Shown here: in pieces, positions 54,836 to 63,769 of the stretch
Layout: each line of letters starts with the position of its first letter
How positions within the stretch are numbered: the first letter of the stretch is position 1
NCBI GenBank assembly: GCA_009377645.1
Contig: WHTQ01000006.1
Span: forward strand, 31,680-95,679
Direction of reading: 5' to 3'
Source of the DNA: Micromonosporaceae bacterium
GTDB lineage: Bacteria; Actinomycetota; Actinomycetes; Mycobacteriales; Micromonosporaceae
DNA: 64,000 bases
Made by a program: the position numbers and the translations under genes
The notes under the pieces: model-generated
The model's input: only the letters and a program-made list of their open reading frames with translations
The model's database searches: none
What the model was told of the DNA's origin: nothing

Positions 54836-57754
54836 CTATTCCCCGAACGGGGTAGAGCTGACCCCGGCAACCTCGGTGGCATGGGGGAGGCGGTGGGCCA
54901 GCGCGGCCCGGGACTGCACTCCCAGCTTGCGCATCCCGGCCTGCAGGTGCTTCTTGACGGTCTCGGCGGACAGGAACAGCTCCGCGGCGATCTCCTTGTT
55001 GGTCCGGCCGGTGGCGGCCAGCTCGGCCACCTCCCGCTCGCGCGGCGACAGCGCGGTGCCGTAGCCGCGGTGGCCGCCCCGGTGTCGGGCCGGCACGGAC
55101 ACCCCGTGCAGCCGGGCGATGCGGGCCGCCCGGGCGAGGTCCCAGCGCGCTCCCAGCCGTTCGTAGGTCGCCAGCGCGGCGGCCAGCGGCTCGGCGACCC
55201 GCTCCGGCTGTCCGGCCGCCACCAGCGCCCGCGCGGCGTGCTCGCGCGCCTGGGCCGCCTCGTACCGGCTGTGCAGCCGGTCGTAGCGCAGCGCGGCGGC
55301 CAGGAAGTAGCCGGCGGCCCGGTCCGGCGCCCCGTCGGCGGCAGCCACGAAGCCCTGCGCGTGCCGCAGCGCCGCCGGTGCCAGCGGCGCGGCGATCCCG
55401 CGCAGCCCGCGGGCGTGCCGGAACACCACGGTCCGGGCCTGCGCCACCGACCCGGCGGCGGTCAGCGCCTCGACCAGCCAGGGCAGCGCCCGGAAGCTGA
55501 CCGGCCACAGCATGTCCGGGCCCTGCCCGGCCAGGTAGCGGTCGGTGGCCGTGAGCGCGGCGCCGAGGTCCCCCCGGGCCAGCTCGACCCGGACCAGCGT
55601 GGCCACCGCGAGCGCGACCGAGAACGAGCTGGCCTCCATCCGGTCGGCCACCGGAGCGAGCCGGCCGGCCGAGGCGGCCAGGTCGCCGCGGGCCAGCGCC
55701 AGCCCGCCGGCCACCGCGTCGACCAGCTGCAGGCAGCGCGGATGGTCGGTCAGCTCCTCCGGCAGCGCGGCGACCTCCTCGGCCAGCCCGTCCCAGGCGC
55801 CGCGGCAGTAGTCCAGCACCGCCAGCGAGGTCCGGACCGTCGCCTCCAGCCGCCGGTTGCCACACCCGCCCGCTCCCACCAGCGCGGTCTTGAGCAGCCG
55901 GGCGGCGCTCTGGTGGTGCCCGACGAAGCTGGCGGTGGCGCCGACCGAGCTGTACGCGTTGGCGTGGTACCGGTGCCGCGCCTCACCGCCGGTCTGGGTC
56001 TCGATCCGGTCCAGCAGCTCCCGCCACTGCTGGTCGCCCATGTCGACCAGCATCCCGGCGACCTTCCCGAGCAGGAACACCTCGAAGGCCGGGTCGCCGA
56101 TCGCCGGTAGGGTCGCCAGCGCCCGGTCCAGCAGCTGCTTGCGGCGGGCGAACGAGTCCGGGGCGGAGCCCCGCATCGCCAGCGCGACCATCGCCCGGGC
56201 GCGCAGGTCCGGCCGGTCGTCCAGGTCCTGGATGGCGTGCCGCAGCAGCCGGTCCATCCGGGCCGGCTCCAGGCTGGTGCGGTCCAGCAGCGCCCCGAGC
56301 AGGTACCGCAGCTCGCCCCGGACCGGCCGGGGCAGGTCCAGCTCCAGCACCTGGCTCAGCAGCTCGGGCAGCTGGGCGATCCGCACCATCTCGATCGCGG
56401 CCCATCCCAGCTTCACAGCCACCCGCCCGGCCACCGCCGGATCGGCCGCCCGGTGCCGCAGGATGTCCTCCAGCAACCGCCCCGCCTCGTCGTAGTTGCC
56501 CAGTGCATCGGCCTGGTCGGCGGCCCGCTCGGCCGTCGCCGCCCACTCGTCCAGCCGGCCGGCGTGCCGCAGGTGGTGGGCGAGCTGGCCGAGCAGCTCC
56601 GGCGCCCGCTCCCGGACCGCCGCCGCGGCCCGGTTGTGCAGCTCCCGGCGGCGCGGCCCGGGAATGTCGTGGTAGACCGCCTGCGCCGCCAGCGCATGCC
56701 GGAACCCCATCCCGTCGCTGCCGTCGACCAGCAACCCGAACTCCATCGCCTGGCTCAGGCCACTGGCCAGCTCCGCCGGTGAGCGCCGCGACACCGCCGC
56801 GATCAGGTCCTCGGGGGCCGGATGCTGCAGCACCGCGACCGCCTCCATCATCGACCGGGCCGGGGCCGGCAGCCGGCCGGCCCGCTCCAGCACGTGATCC
56901 CGGACCGCGGTCGGCACGGCCAGCTCGTCCAGGGTCCGCCGGGGCCACCGGTGGCCGCGCAGCGCCATCACGCCCCGCTCCTGCAACAGCGCCATGACCT
57001 CTTCGATCGCAAACGGGAGGCCGCCGGTCCGCTCGCACAGATAGGCGGCGAAGTCGTCGGAGACACACTCGGTGCTCACGATCGCCGCCGCCAGCTGCCC
57101 GGTCTGGTGCAGGTCCAGGGGTGGCAGGACCACGTGCGCCCGGGTCGCCGTCGCCGGCAGCGCCCGGACCGCCGGGTCGACCTCCTCGCTGCGGAACGTG
57201 ATCACCAGCGACAGGCTGCCCGGTGGGTCGCGCAGCAGGTACCGCAGGAAGTCCAGGGTGTGCTCGTCGGCCCAGTGCAGGTCCTCCAGCACCACCGTCA
57301 CCGGGCTGGCCGACTCGAGCAGCTCCACCAGGCCGCGGAACACCCGGTGCCGTTCCGCCACCCGGTTTCCCAGCGGTTCCGGCCGGGGCGGGAGCCGGTC
57401 GGCCAGCTCGGGCAGCAGCGGCTGCAGCGCACCGGCCACTGGGGACAGCCGGTCCGGCGGCAGGTGCTCGCGTAGGCTCCGGGCCGCCTCCAGCACCGGT
57501 CCGAGCGGGAACGGCTCCCGGATCGGGTGGCAGTAGCCGCCCGCGAACCGGCGCCCGGCCAGCCGCGGGTGCCCCCGCAGCTCGGCGATCAGGCGGGTCT
57601 TGCCGATGCCGGCCTCGCCCTCGACCACCGCCACACCAGGCGGCGTCGCCACCGCCGAGACCAACAGCTCGAGCTCGTGGGACCGGCCCACCAGCGCGGG
57701 GGACACCACCCGGGTGCCGGCCGGAGACCCTGGGAGGGCTGTCATGTGGCTCAC
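54836..57754 (-). CDS. Large ATP-binding LuxR-family (LAL/MalT-type) regulator
   Basis: A 972-residue STAND-type activator. The N-terminal AAA/NACHT-like module has Walker A GEAGIGKTRLIAEL and Walker B-like VVLEDLHWADEHT. A long helical TPR-like middle is followed by a C-terminal LuxR HTH (LSPREREVAELAATGRTNKEIAAELFLSAETVKKHL). Such proteins bind an inducer and ATP to activate neighbouring genes; the next gene downstream in the same direction is subtilase S8-2, the likely target. Start taken as GTG at 57754; ATG at 57745 is possible. Confidence 0.88.
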   Translation of the reverse strand: MSHMTALPGSPAGTRVVSPALVGRSHELELLVSAVATPPGVAVVEGEAGIGKTRLIAELRGHPRLAGRRFAGGYCHPIREPFPLGPVLEAARSLREHLPPDRLSPVAGALQPLLPELADRLPPRPEPLGNRVAERHRVFRGLVELLESASPVTVVLEDLHWADEHTLDFLRYLLRDPPGSLSLVITFRSEEVDPAVRALPATATRAHVVLPPLDLHQTGQLAAAIVSTECVSDDFAAYLCERTGGLPFAIEEVMALLQERGVMALRGHRWPRRTLDELAVPTAVRDHVLERAGRLPAPARSMMEAVAVLQHPAPEDLIAAVSRRSPAELASGLSQAMEFGLLVDGSDGMGFRHALAAQAVYHDIPGPRRRELHNRAAAAVRERAPELLGQLAHHLRHAGRLDEWAATAERAADQADALGNYDEAGRLLEDILRHRAADPAVAGRVAVKLGWAAIEMVRIAQLPELLSQVLELDLPRPVRGELRYLLGALLDRTSLEPARMDRLLRHAIQDLDDRPDLRARAMVALAMRGSAPDSFARRKQLLDRALATLPAIGDPAFEVFLLGKVAGMLVDMGDQQWRELLDRIETQTGGEARHRYHANAYSSVGATASFVGHHQSAARLLKTALVGAGGCGNRRLEATVRTSLAVLDYCRGAWDGLAEEVAALPEELTDHPRCLQLVDAVAGGLALARGDLAASAGRLAPVADRMEASSFSVALAVATLVRVELARGDLGAALTATDRYLAGQGPDMLWPVSFRALPWLVEALTAAGSVAQARTVVFRHARGLRGIAAPLAPAALRHAQGFVAAADGAPDRAAGYFLAAALRYDRLHSRYEAAQAREHAARALVAAGQPERVAEPLAAALATYERLGARWDLARAARIARLHGVSVPARHRGGHRGYGTALSPREREVAELAATGRTNKEIAAELFLSAETVKKHLQAGMRKLGVQSRAALAHRLPHATEVAGVSSTPFGE

Positions 57755-57819
57755 CGCCTGAGGGGGGTCGACGTGGCCTGTATCCGCACGCTACCGCTGC
57801 CCCCGAGCGGGATGAATGC

Positions 57820-59811
57820 CTACGCTTCAGTAACCATACTCGATGGCTCCACCAGCGGGGGCAGCGGGCAGTGCAGCATGGCGCAGATGGTGCGCAGCAG
57901 CTCCAGCTCGGTCACGGTCATCTGCCCGTCGTGGCCGATCACCGTCACCATCGCGCGTACCAGCAGCTCCTTGTCGGCCGGGTTCAGCCCGTCCAGCGCC
58001 GGCCACACCTGCTCCAGCGCCAGCACCCCCTCCCGCGGCGGGGCGTAGGGGAGCCGCTGCTGCGGGAACAGCACCGCCACCCCGGCGTGGAACGCCTGCT
58101 CGGCGGCTGCCGGCTCGTGGTGTCCGGCGTACCCGAGGGTTGCCAGCAGCAGCCCGGCGGCGCCCCGGCTGGCCGACAGCGAGTAGCGCCGCCGGCCCCA
58201 CGCCGGCGCGTGGTGCACCGCCTCGTACAGCTCGGCGTGCAGCAGCCGGGAGAGGCAGTACTCCGAGACGGTGAGCCGCCCGTCGGCCTGGATCAGGGTC
58301 TGCACGCTGTTCAGCAGGACGTCCTGCTCCGGACGCGGCCGGCCGCGCAGGGCCGGGAACGCCACCTCGGCCAGCGGCAGCCGCAGCATCGGATGCAGGG
58401 TGGCCAGCTCGCCCGCCTCGCGCCAGGCGGCGTCGGCGACCGCCGCCCCGTGTCCGGCGGCCAGCGCGGTGTGCTGGCGCTCCCGGACCTGCTGCTCGCC
58501 CGACATCAGCAGCCCGAACACCAGCGGCACCACCGTGTCGGCGCCGCGCGCCCGGGTCAGCAGCTCCTCTGGAAGCTGCCCGAGGATCGCGCCGGCCCGG
58601 TGCTGGGCGGCCTCGTCCAGCTCGCCGACCCGGGCGGTGACCGCGTCCGGGGCGGCCGCGAACCGCGCCTGGTCCCGCGGCAGCGTCCGATCGCCGGCCG
58701 CCGCGCCCCGATCGCCGGCCGCCGCGGCCGGCGTACCGGCACCGGGGCGCTGCCGGACGGTCGCCGGCCCCCCGGCGTCCGGGGCCAGCCCCATCGACCG
58801 GTCCTCCTGCAGCCCGGACGGTGGGGCGGCCGCCCACCGTTGCTGGAGCTGCTGCAGCTCGGCCGGGGTGACCTGCGGGTCCAGTGCCTGGATCCGCTGC
58901 AGCAGCGGCGGGTGGGTGGCGAACAGCCCGGACAGTCCCTTGCCGGAGCCGAACAGCATGTGGCTGACGTCTTCGGCCTTGGCGTTGCCGAGCCGGGAGC
59001 CGGCGGGCACCCCGGCGATCTTCTTCAGCGCCCCGACCAGGCCGGCGCTCTGCCGAGTGAACTGCACCGCCGAGGCGTCGGCCAGGAACTCCCGCTGCCG
59101 GGAGACCGCCGCCTTGATGATCCGCCCGATGAAGATCCCGGTGAAGCCGGCCACCACCAGCGCCAGACCGATCAGCGGCACCGGGTTGCGGTTGCCACCG
59201 CGCACCCGCATCAGCACGTAGCCGACCATCGCCAGCGCCAGGATGCCGTACAGCAGCCCCATCAGCTTGATGTTCAGCCGCATGTCGCCGTTGACCACGT
59301 GGCTGAACTCGTGCCCGATCACGCCCTGCAGCTCGTCGCGGTTGAGCTGCTCCAGTGCTCCGCGGGTCACCGCCACCGCCGCGTCGGACGGGGACCAGCC
59401 GGCGGCGAACGCGTTGATGCCGGGCTCGCCCTCCAGCAGGTACAGCTCTGGAACCGGCGTCCCGGAGGCGATCGCGATCTCCTCCACCACGTTGCGCAGC
59501 CGGCGCAGCTGCGGATCCCGGGTGTTCTCGGGGACCGGCACCGCACCCAGCGACCGGGCGACGTGGCTCCCCCCGCCGCTGCGCAGGCTCAGCGAGCGGA
59601 ACAGCGACGCCAGCCCGATCACGGTCACCACGATCAGGCTGGTCACCAGCACCATCGTGGTCAGCGTCCCGGCCGGCTGGTCGAAGCCGTCGAACAGCAG
59701 CACCACCACCAGGTCGATGGTGACCACGATGCCCAGCACGGCCACCGCGAACAGCACCACCAGCCGCCCCGACAGGCGCTTGACCTGGCGTTGGCGCTCG
59801 AAGAAGTTCAT
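57820..59811 (-). CDS. M48 (HtpX-like) metallopeptidase with TerB-like C-terminus
   Basis: A 663-residue membrane protease. Two membrane segments near the N-terminus, then the zinc site HEFSHVVNGD (residues about 167-176), two more membrane helices and REFLADASAV with the Glu ligand, as in HtpX. Beyond residue 330, where HtpX ends, comes an Ala/Pro-rich region and a helical domain with TLIQADGRLTVSEYCLSRL and VIGHDGQMTVTELELLRTI, which resemble the acidic repeats of TerB. LemA is encoded 43 nt upstream, a pairing seen widely with M48 peptidases. Likely role: membrane-protein quality control. Confidence 0.85.
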   Translation of the reverse strand: MNFFERQRQVKRLSGRLVVLFAVAVLGIVVTIDLVVVLLFDGFDQPAGTLTTMVLVTSLIVVTVIGLASLFRSLSLRSGGGSHVARSLGAVPVPENTRDPQLRRLRNVVEEIAIASGTPVPELYLLEGEPGINAFAAGWSPSDAAVAVTRGALEQLNRDELQGVIGHEFSHVVNGDMRLNIKLMGLLYGILALAMVGYVLMRVRGGNRNPVPLIGLALVVAGFTGIFIGRIIKAAVSRQREFLADASAVQFTRQSAGLVGALKKIAGVPAGSRLGNAKAEDVSHMLFGSGKGLSGLFATHPPLLQRIQALDPQVTPAELQQLQQRWAAAPPSGLQEDRSMGLAPDAGGPATVRQRPGAGTPAAAAGDRGAAAGDRTLPRDQARFAAAPDAVTARVGELDEAAQHRAGAILGQLPEELLTRARGADTVVPLVFGLLMSGEQQVRERQHTALAAGHGAAVADAAWREAGELATLHPMLRLPLAEVAFPALRGRPRPEQDVLLNSVQTLIQADGRLTVSEYCLSRLLHAELYEAVHHAPAWGRRRYSLSASRGAAGLLLATLGYAGHHEPAAAEQAFHAGVAVLFPQQRLPYAPPREGVLALEQVWPALDGLNPADKELLVRAMVTVIGHDGQMTVTELELLRTICAMLHCPLPPLVEPSSMVTEA

Positions 59812-59854
59812 CGTCGGGCTATCCTTCCCGGCTGGCTGGGCCCGGCGGTGGGGC

Positions 59855-60448
59855 TCAGAACTGCACCCGCGGCACCTCGCGCTGCTCCGGCCCCTCCACC
59901 TCGAACAGGGCGGCCGGCCGGAAACCGAACATCCCAGCCAGCTGGTTCGCCGGGAAGGTCTCGCGCCGGTTGTTGTAATGCATCACGGCGTCGTTGAAGT
60001 GCTGCCGGGCGAACGCGACCCGGTTCTCGGTGGAGGTCAGCTCCTCGGAGAGCTGCATCATGTTCTGGTTGGCCTTCAGGTCCGGGTAGGCCTCGGTGAG
60101 CGCGAACAGCCGGCCGAGCGTCTCGGTGAGCAGGTTCTCGGCACCGGCCAGCTGGCCCATCGCGGCCGGGTCGCCGGGGTTGGCCGACGCGGCGGACTGG
60201 GCGTCGACCGCCCCGCTGCGGGCGGCGACCACCGCCTCCAGCGCCTCCCGCTCGTGCTTCATGTAGCTCTTGGCCACCTCGACCAGGTTCGGGATCAGGT
60301 CATGCCGGCGGGTGAGCTGCACGTCGATCTGGGCGAAGGCGTTCTTGTACGCGTTGCGGGCCCGGACCAGCCGGTTGTAGACCGACATCAGCCAGAGGGC
60401 GAGGCCCCCGACCACCACGACGCCGGCACACGCGAACAGCCATTCCAT
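59855..60448 (-). CDS. lemA: LemA family protein
   Basis: A 197-residue LemA: one N-terminal membrane helix (LFACAGVVVVGGLALWL) and a long helical bundle on the other side, with NRLVRARNAYKNAFAQIDVQLTRRHDLIP and the C-terminal YNNRRETFPANQLAGMFGF typical of the family. Function of LemA is unclear but it is co-encoded with M48 peptidases. Start ATG at 60448 with AAGGGG upstream. Confidence 0.92.
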   Translation of the reverse strand: MEWLFACAGVVVVGGLALWLMSVYNRLVRARNAYKNAFAQIDVQLTRRHDLIPNLVEVAKSYMKHEREALEAVVAARSGAVDAQSAASANPGDPAAMGQLAGAENLLTETLGRLFALTEAYPDLKANQNMMQLSEELTSTENRVAFARQHFNDAVMHYNNRRETFPANQLAGMFGFRPAALFEVEGPEQREVPRVQF

Positions 60449-60630
60449 CGCCGCACCCCTTCTCGGACCGATCTTCGGCCCAGGGTACGGGAGCGGCGCC
60501 ACCTACCGGCACCGGGCCGCTCCCGGCGCGCCCCGCTACCCGTACCGGAGCCTTCGCGGCGAGCTGGATCACAGCGGCCCAGGGGCGGTGTTGACCCGGT
60601 TCTGGCGGCGAGGGATCATTACCGGCAGCA

Positions 60631-60749
60631 GGAGGGGAGTATCCCTCGCGACGGGGTCGTCAACACGGACCTGGCGCCGGCACAACCGGCAACGGCCCGG
60701 CCCCGTCGGTCGCCCGGTCAGCCAGACCCGTGCGGCGGGAGAGACCTCC
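60631..60749 (+). ncRNA. yybP-ykoY manganese riboswitch aptamer
   Basis: The element precedes terC, a usual target. The conserved features are present: GGAGGGGAGTA (60631-60641) on the 5' side, TCGTCAACACGG (60657-60668), and GAGACCTCC (60741-60749) on the 3' side; GGAGG (60631-60635) pairs with CCTCC (60745-60749) to close the junction. The aptamer senses Mn2+ and controls exporters and TerC-type proteins. Confidence 0.82.
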
Positions 60750-60784
60750 GGGGCATGTCACCGCGCTCGGAAGGTCTGTTTTCT
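60742..60784 (+). terminator. Riboswitch expression-platform terminator
   Basis: AGACCT-CCG (60742-60750), the 3' arm of the aptamer, can instead pair with CGG-A-AGGTCT (60768-60777), and this hairpin is followed by GTTTTCTCCC. The two pairings exclude one another, so Mn2+ binding would free the message for terC. This is a transcription-ON arrangement read directly from the sequence. Confidence 0.65.
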
Positions 60785-60803
60785 CCCATATGGATTCTCG
60801 CAC

Positions 60804-61796
60804 ATGAATGTGTCGTACTGGGTGTGGGCTGCCACCCTGGTCGGGTTGACCGGCATGCTGATCGTCGATCTCCTGGTGGTCGGCCGGCGCCCGCACGAAC
60901 CGTCGCTGCGCGAGTCCACCGGCTGGGTGGCGTTGTACGTCACGCTGGCGGTCGGCTTCGGGCTGTGGGTCTGGTTCCGGTACGGCGCGACCGCCGGCGG
61001 CGAGTTCTACACCGGTTGGCTGGTGGAGTACAGCCTCTCGGTCGACAACCTGTTCATCTTCATGATCATCATGAGCCGGTTCGCGGTGCCGCGGGAGTTC
61101 CAGCAGAAGGTGCTGCTGATCGGCATCATCATCGCGCTGCTGCTGCGCGGGCTGTTCATCGCGGCCGGCGCGGTGCTGGTGGGCCGGTTCAGCTGGATCT
61201 TCTACCTGTTCGGGGCGTTCCTGATCTACACCGGCGTGAAGTTGGTCCGCGGCCGGGACGAGGATCCGGAGCGGTTCCGGGAGAACGTGCTGGTGCGGCT
61301 GGCCCGGCGGGTGCTGCCGATGAGCGAGGGGTACGCGCAGACCAAGCTCACCTCGGTGGTCGGCGGGCGCCGGCTGGTGACCCCGATGCTGATCGTGCTG
61401 ATCGCCATCGGCACGACCGACGTCATCTTCGCGGTCGACTCAATCCCGGCGATCTTCGGGATCACCCGGGAGCCGTACCTGGTCTTCACCGCGAACGTGT
61501 TCGCGCTGATGGGGCTGCGGCAGCTCTACTTCCTGCTCGGCGGGCTGGTCAGCCGGCTGGTGCACCTGTCGTTCGGGCTGGCCGCGGTGCTCTGCTTCAT
61601 CGGCGCGAAGATGGTCGTGGAGGCGCTGGCCGAGAACAGCCTGCCGTTCGTCAACGGGGGCGAGCCGGTGCCCTGGGCGCCGCATCTTCCGATCTGGATC
61701 TCGCTGCCAGTGATCATCGGCGTCCTCGCGGTCACCGCCGTCACCAGCCTGATCAGCTCGGCCCGTGCCGGCCGGGCCGTGCCCGGCCGGCGCTGA
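60804..61796 (+). CDS. terC: TerC/Alx-family membrane protein
   Basis: A 330-residue polytopic membrane protein with about 8-9 helices. Signature SLSVDNLFIFMIIM and IAIGTTDVIFAVDSIPAIF carry the conserved acidic residues of the family; a cytoplasmic RGRDEDPERFREN loop follows. Members (Alx, YkoY, MeeF) are linked to manganese export or metal loading of exported proteins, in agreement with the upstream manganese riboswitch. ATG at 60804 with only a weak GGA upstream. Confidence 0.93.
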   Translation: MNVSYWVWAATLVGLTGMLIVDLLVVGRRPHEPSLRESTGWVALYVTLAVGFGLWVWFRYGATAGGEFYTGWLVEYSLSVDNLFIFMIIMSRFAVPREFQQKVLLIGIIIALLLRGLFIAAGAVLVGRFSWIFYLFGAFLIYTGVKLVRGRDEDPERFRENVLVRLARRVLPMSEGYAQTKLTSVVGGRRLVTPMLIVLIAIGTTDVIFAVDSIPAIFGITREPYLVFTANVFALMGLRQLYFLLGGLVSRLVHLSFGLAAVLCFIGAKMVVEALAENSLPFVNGGEPVPWAPHLPIWISLPVIIGVLAVTAVTSLISSARAGRAVPGRR

Positions 61797-61833
61797 GCGC
61801 GGCGGTGGGTCGGGTGCCTGGGATGCTTGCCCG

Positions 61834-62454
61834 GTGACCGGCGTCGCGGACCTGCTGGAGCAGCTGCCGCCCGTGCTGGTGCTGCTGGTGGCGGTGCTGC
61901 TGGTGGCCGGCGAGACCGGGGTGGTGGTCGGGCTGCTGTTCCCGGTCGAGATCACGTTGCTGTTCGTCGGGTTCCTCGCGTACCTCGGGGAGGTCCCGTT
62001 CCTCCCCGCGCTGCTGCTGATGCTGGCGGCCGCGCTGGCCGGCGACGCGCTGGCCTGGCGCAGCGGCCGCAAGTACGGCCCGCGGGTGCGGGCCAGCCGG
62101 CTGGGCCTGCGGGTGGGGGAGCGGCGATGGGCCCGGGCCGACCGGATGCTGCACCGGCTCGGCGGCCGGAGTGCGTTCATCGCCCGGTGGGTGCCGTTCG
62201 TGCGGACCTTGCTGCCGCGCCTGGCCGGCGGCGCCGGCCTGCGGTACCGGCAGCTGGTCGCCTGGAACGCGGCCGGCGTGCTGACCGCGGTCGGCTCGCA
62301 GGTGCTGCTCGGCTACCTCGCCGGCGCCTCCTACGAGCAGGTCGCGGAGCGGTCCGGCTGGGTGACCACCGGGCTGCTGGTCGGTCTGGCGGTGCTGGCG
62401 GTAGCCGGTCTGGTGGGCCGGCGGCTGGCGCGCCGCCACCGGGCCCGGACCTGA
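61834..62454 (+). CDS. DedA-family membrane protein
   Basis: A 206-residue DedA (VTT/SNARE-associated) protein: ETGVVVGLLFPVEITLLFVGFLAYLG, the conserved RWVPFVRTLLPRLAGG and several membrane helices. DedA proteins act as lipid scramblases or flippases, including of undecaprenyl phosphate. Start GTG at 61834, 37 nt after terC; it may be co-transcribed with terC. Confidence 0.9.
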   Translation: MTGVADLLEQLPPVLVLLVAVLLVAGETGVVVGLLFPVEITLLFVGFLAYLGEVPFLPALLLMLAAALAGDALAWRSGRKYGPRVRASRLGLRVGERRWARADRMLHRLGGRSAFIARWVPFVRTLLPRLAGGAGLRYRQLVAWNAAGVLTAVGSQVLLGYLAGASYEQVAERSGWVTTGLLVGLAVLAVAGLVGRRLARRHRART

Positions 62455-62536
62455 CCATTCTTCCAAAACGCCTCGACAGCCTCATCAGTCACGAAGTACT
62501 CTAATCGGGCATAAGCGATGAATGAGGGGGTACGGG

Positions 62537-63394
62537 ATGTCGGAGCGCTGGCGGTCCGGCCTGCTGACGGCGGCTGCACTGGTCGCGGCTGCGCTAGCCG
62601 CGAGCCTGGTGACTGCTCCGGCTGCCGCGGCGGCACCGGCCGATGCCGATGCCGAGGCCGGCGGTGCGGTCGTGCGGACCGGCGGAGGCCCGCTGAACGT
62701 GCGCTCCAACGCCGCCACCTGGCACCCGCCGGTGGGTGAGCTGGCCGACGGCGCGCCGGTGCGGGCACAGTGCCAGCTCGCCGGCGAGCGGGTGGCCGGG
62801 CAGGTCCGGACCACCGCGCTGTGGCTGCGGGTCGGGCCGGACCGGTACGTCTCCGACGCGTTCGTGCGGTGGCCGTCGAAGCGGCCGGTGGTGCGCTGGT
62901 GCGACCAACCGGCCGACCCGCCGCCGGCCGGCCGGGCCCGGTTCATCGAGTGGGCCGCCGAGCACGCCGAGCCGTCCCGGCGGGCGCACCGGGTGCCGGC
63001 CTCGGTCACCGTGGCGCAGGCGATCAACGAGTCCGGCTGGGGCGGCAGCGCGCTGACCGAGCATGGCAACGCCTACTTCGGGATCAAGTGCTTCGGTACT
63101 CCCGGCGGGATCGCCGTCGGCTGCCGGCCGTACGACACCCGCGAGTGCGATGACGACGACTGCTTCGCCACCACCGGCACGTTCCGGGTCTACCCCAGCG
63201 CGGCGCGCTCGTTCGCCGACCACGGCAACTTCCTGGTGGTCAACCCGCGCTACCGTCCGGCGTTCGACCACACGGGGGACCCGAACCGGTTCGCCCGGGA
63301 GATCCACAAGGCCGGATACGCCACCGACCCGTCCTACAGCGACAAGCTGATCGCGCTGATGCGCAAGTACGACCTGTACCGCTTCGACAGGTAA
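62537..63394 (+). CDS. Secreted glucosaminidase-domain peptidoglycan hydrolase
   Basis: A 285-residue exported protein. Signal peptide to about residue 35 (SLVTAPAAAAA), an SH3-like wall-binding region (about 45-120, GGPLNVRSNAATWHPPVG), then a glucosaminidase domain (GH73 type, about 140-285) with SVTVAQAINESGWGGSALTEHGNAYFGIKCFG, where the Glu in INESGW is the probable catalytic acid, and RVYPSAARSFADHGNFL. ATG at 62537 with AGGGGG 7 nt upstream. Likely role: cell-wall remodelling. Confidence 0.9.
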   Translation: MSERWRSGLLTAAALVAAALAASLVTAPAAAAAPADADAEAGGAVVRTGGGPLNVRSNAATWHPPVGELADGAPVRAQCQLAGERVAGQVRTTALWLRVGPDRYVSDAFVRWPSKRPVVRWCDQPADPPPAGRARFIEWAAEHAEPSRRAHRVPASVTVAQAINESGWGGSALTEHGNAYFGIKCFGTPGGIAVGCRPYDTRECDDDDCFATTGTFRVYPSAARSFADHGNFLVVNPRYRPAFDHTGDPNRFAREIHKAGYATDPSYSDKLIALMRKYDLYRFDR

Positions 63395-63415
63395 ACCCGG
63401 CCGCCTGATGCGCGC

Positions 63416-63466
63416 CGGTGGGAGGCCGGAGACGCGTACCAGGTGTCGATCGTGGACTATCACTGA
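63416..63466 (+). pseudogene. HigB toxin, C-terminal remnant
   Basis: RWEAGDAYQVSIVDYH followed by TGA (63464-63466) is the C-terminus of a HigB-type toxin. Nothing upstream of 63416 belongs to it; the glucosaminidase stop is only 20 nt away. Confidence 0.65.
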
Positions 63467-63594
63467 GGACCGCCTGGCTGCTGGCGGGCGCCCTCGGGAC
63501 GACCCCCGAGTTCTGGCTCAACCTTCAGACGGCCTATGACCTGGTGGCGACCAGGCCGGTGGAAGACCTTCCGCCGCTCGCCAGCGCCGCCTGA
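63467..63594 (+). pseudogene. HigA antitoxin, C-terminal remnant
   Basis: Directly after the HigB remnant, LAGALGTTPEFWLNLQTAYDL and a short tail ending in TGA (63592-63594) match the end of HigA antitoxins (XRE type). The N-terminal HTH is missing. Together with the HigB piece this is a locus reduced by at least two deletions. From 63595 to 63769 I see no gene. Confidence 0.65.
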
Positions 63595-63734
63595 CCGGGC
63601 AGGTCCGGTCGGCGCACCGCTAGGCTCGCGCTGCGCCGCGCACGCCACGCAGGTCTGTGCCCGCGCTGACCGCCGCGCCGGTGACCCGGCCGGTGTCCGG
63701 CCGGACCAGCGTGGCCGGGTTGCCTGCTGGTGGA

Positions 63735-63740
63735 TACGAT
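63735..63740 (+). promoter_or_regulatory. Possible -10 of rapZ
   Basis: TACGAT, 29 nt before the rapZ GTG. No convincing -35 at proper distance. Confidence 0.35.
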
Positions 63741-63769
63741 GTGGGGCCGGGGGAGTGCGAGGGGGAAAC

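Noticed and set aside
62455..62536. A cyclic-di-AMP riboswitch before the cell-wall hydrolase gene
   Set aside because: The gap is only 82 nt and lacks the conserved ydaO motifs.
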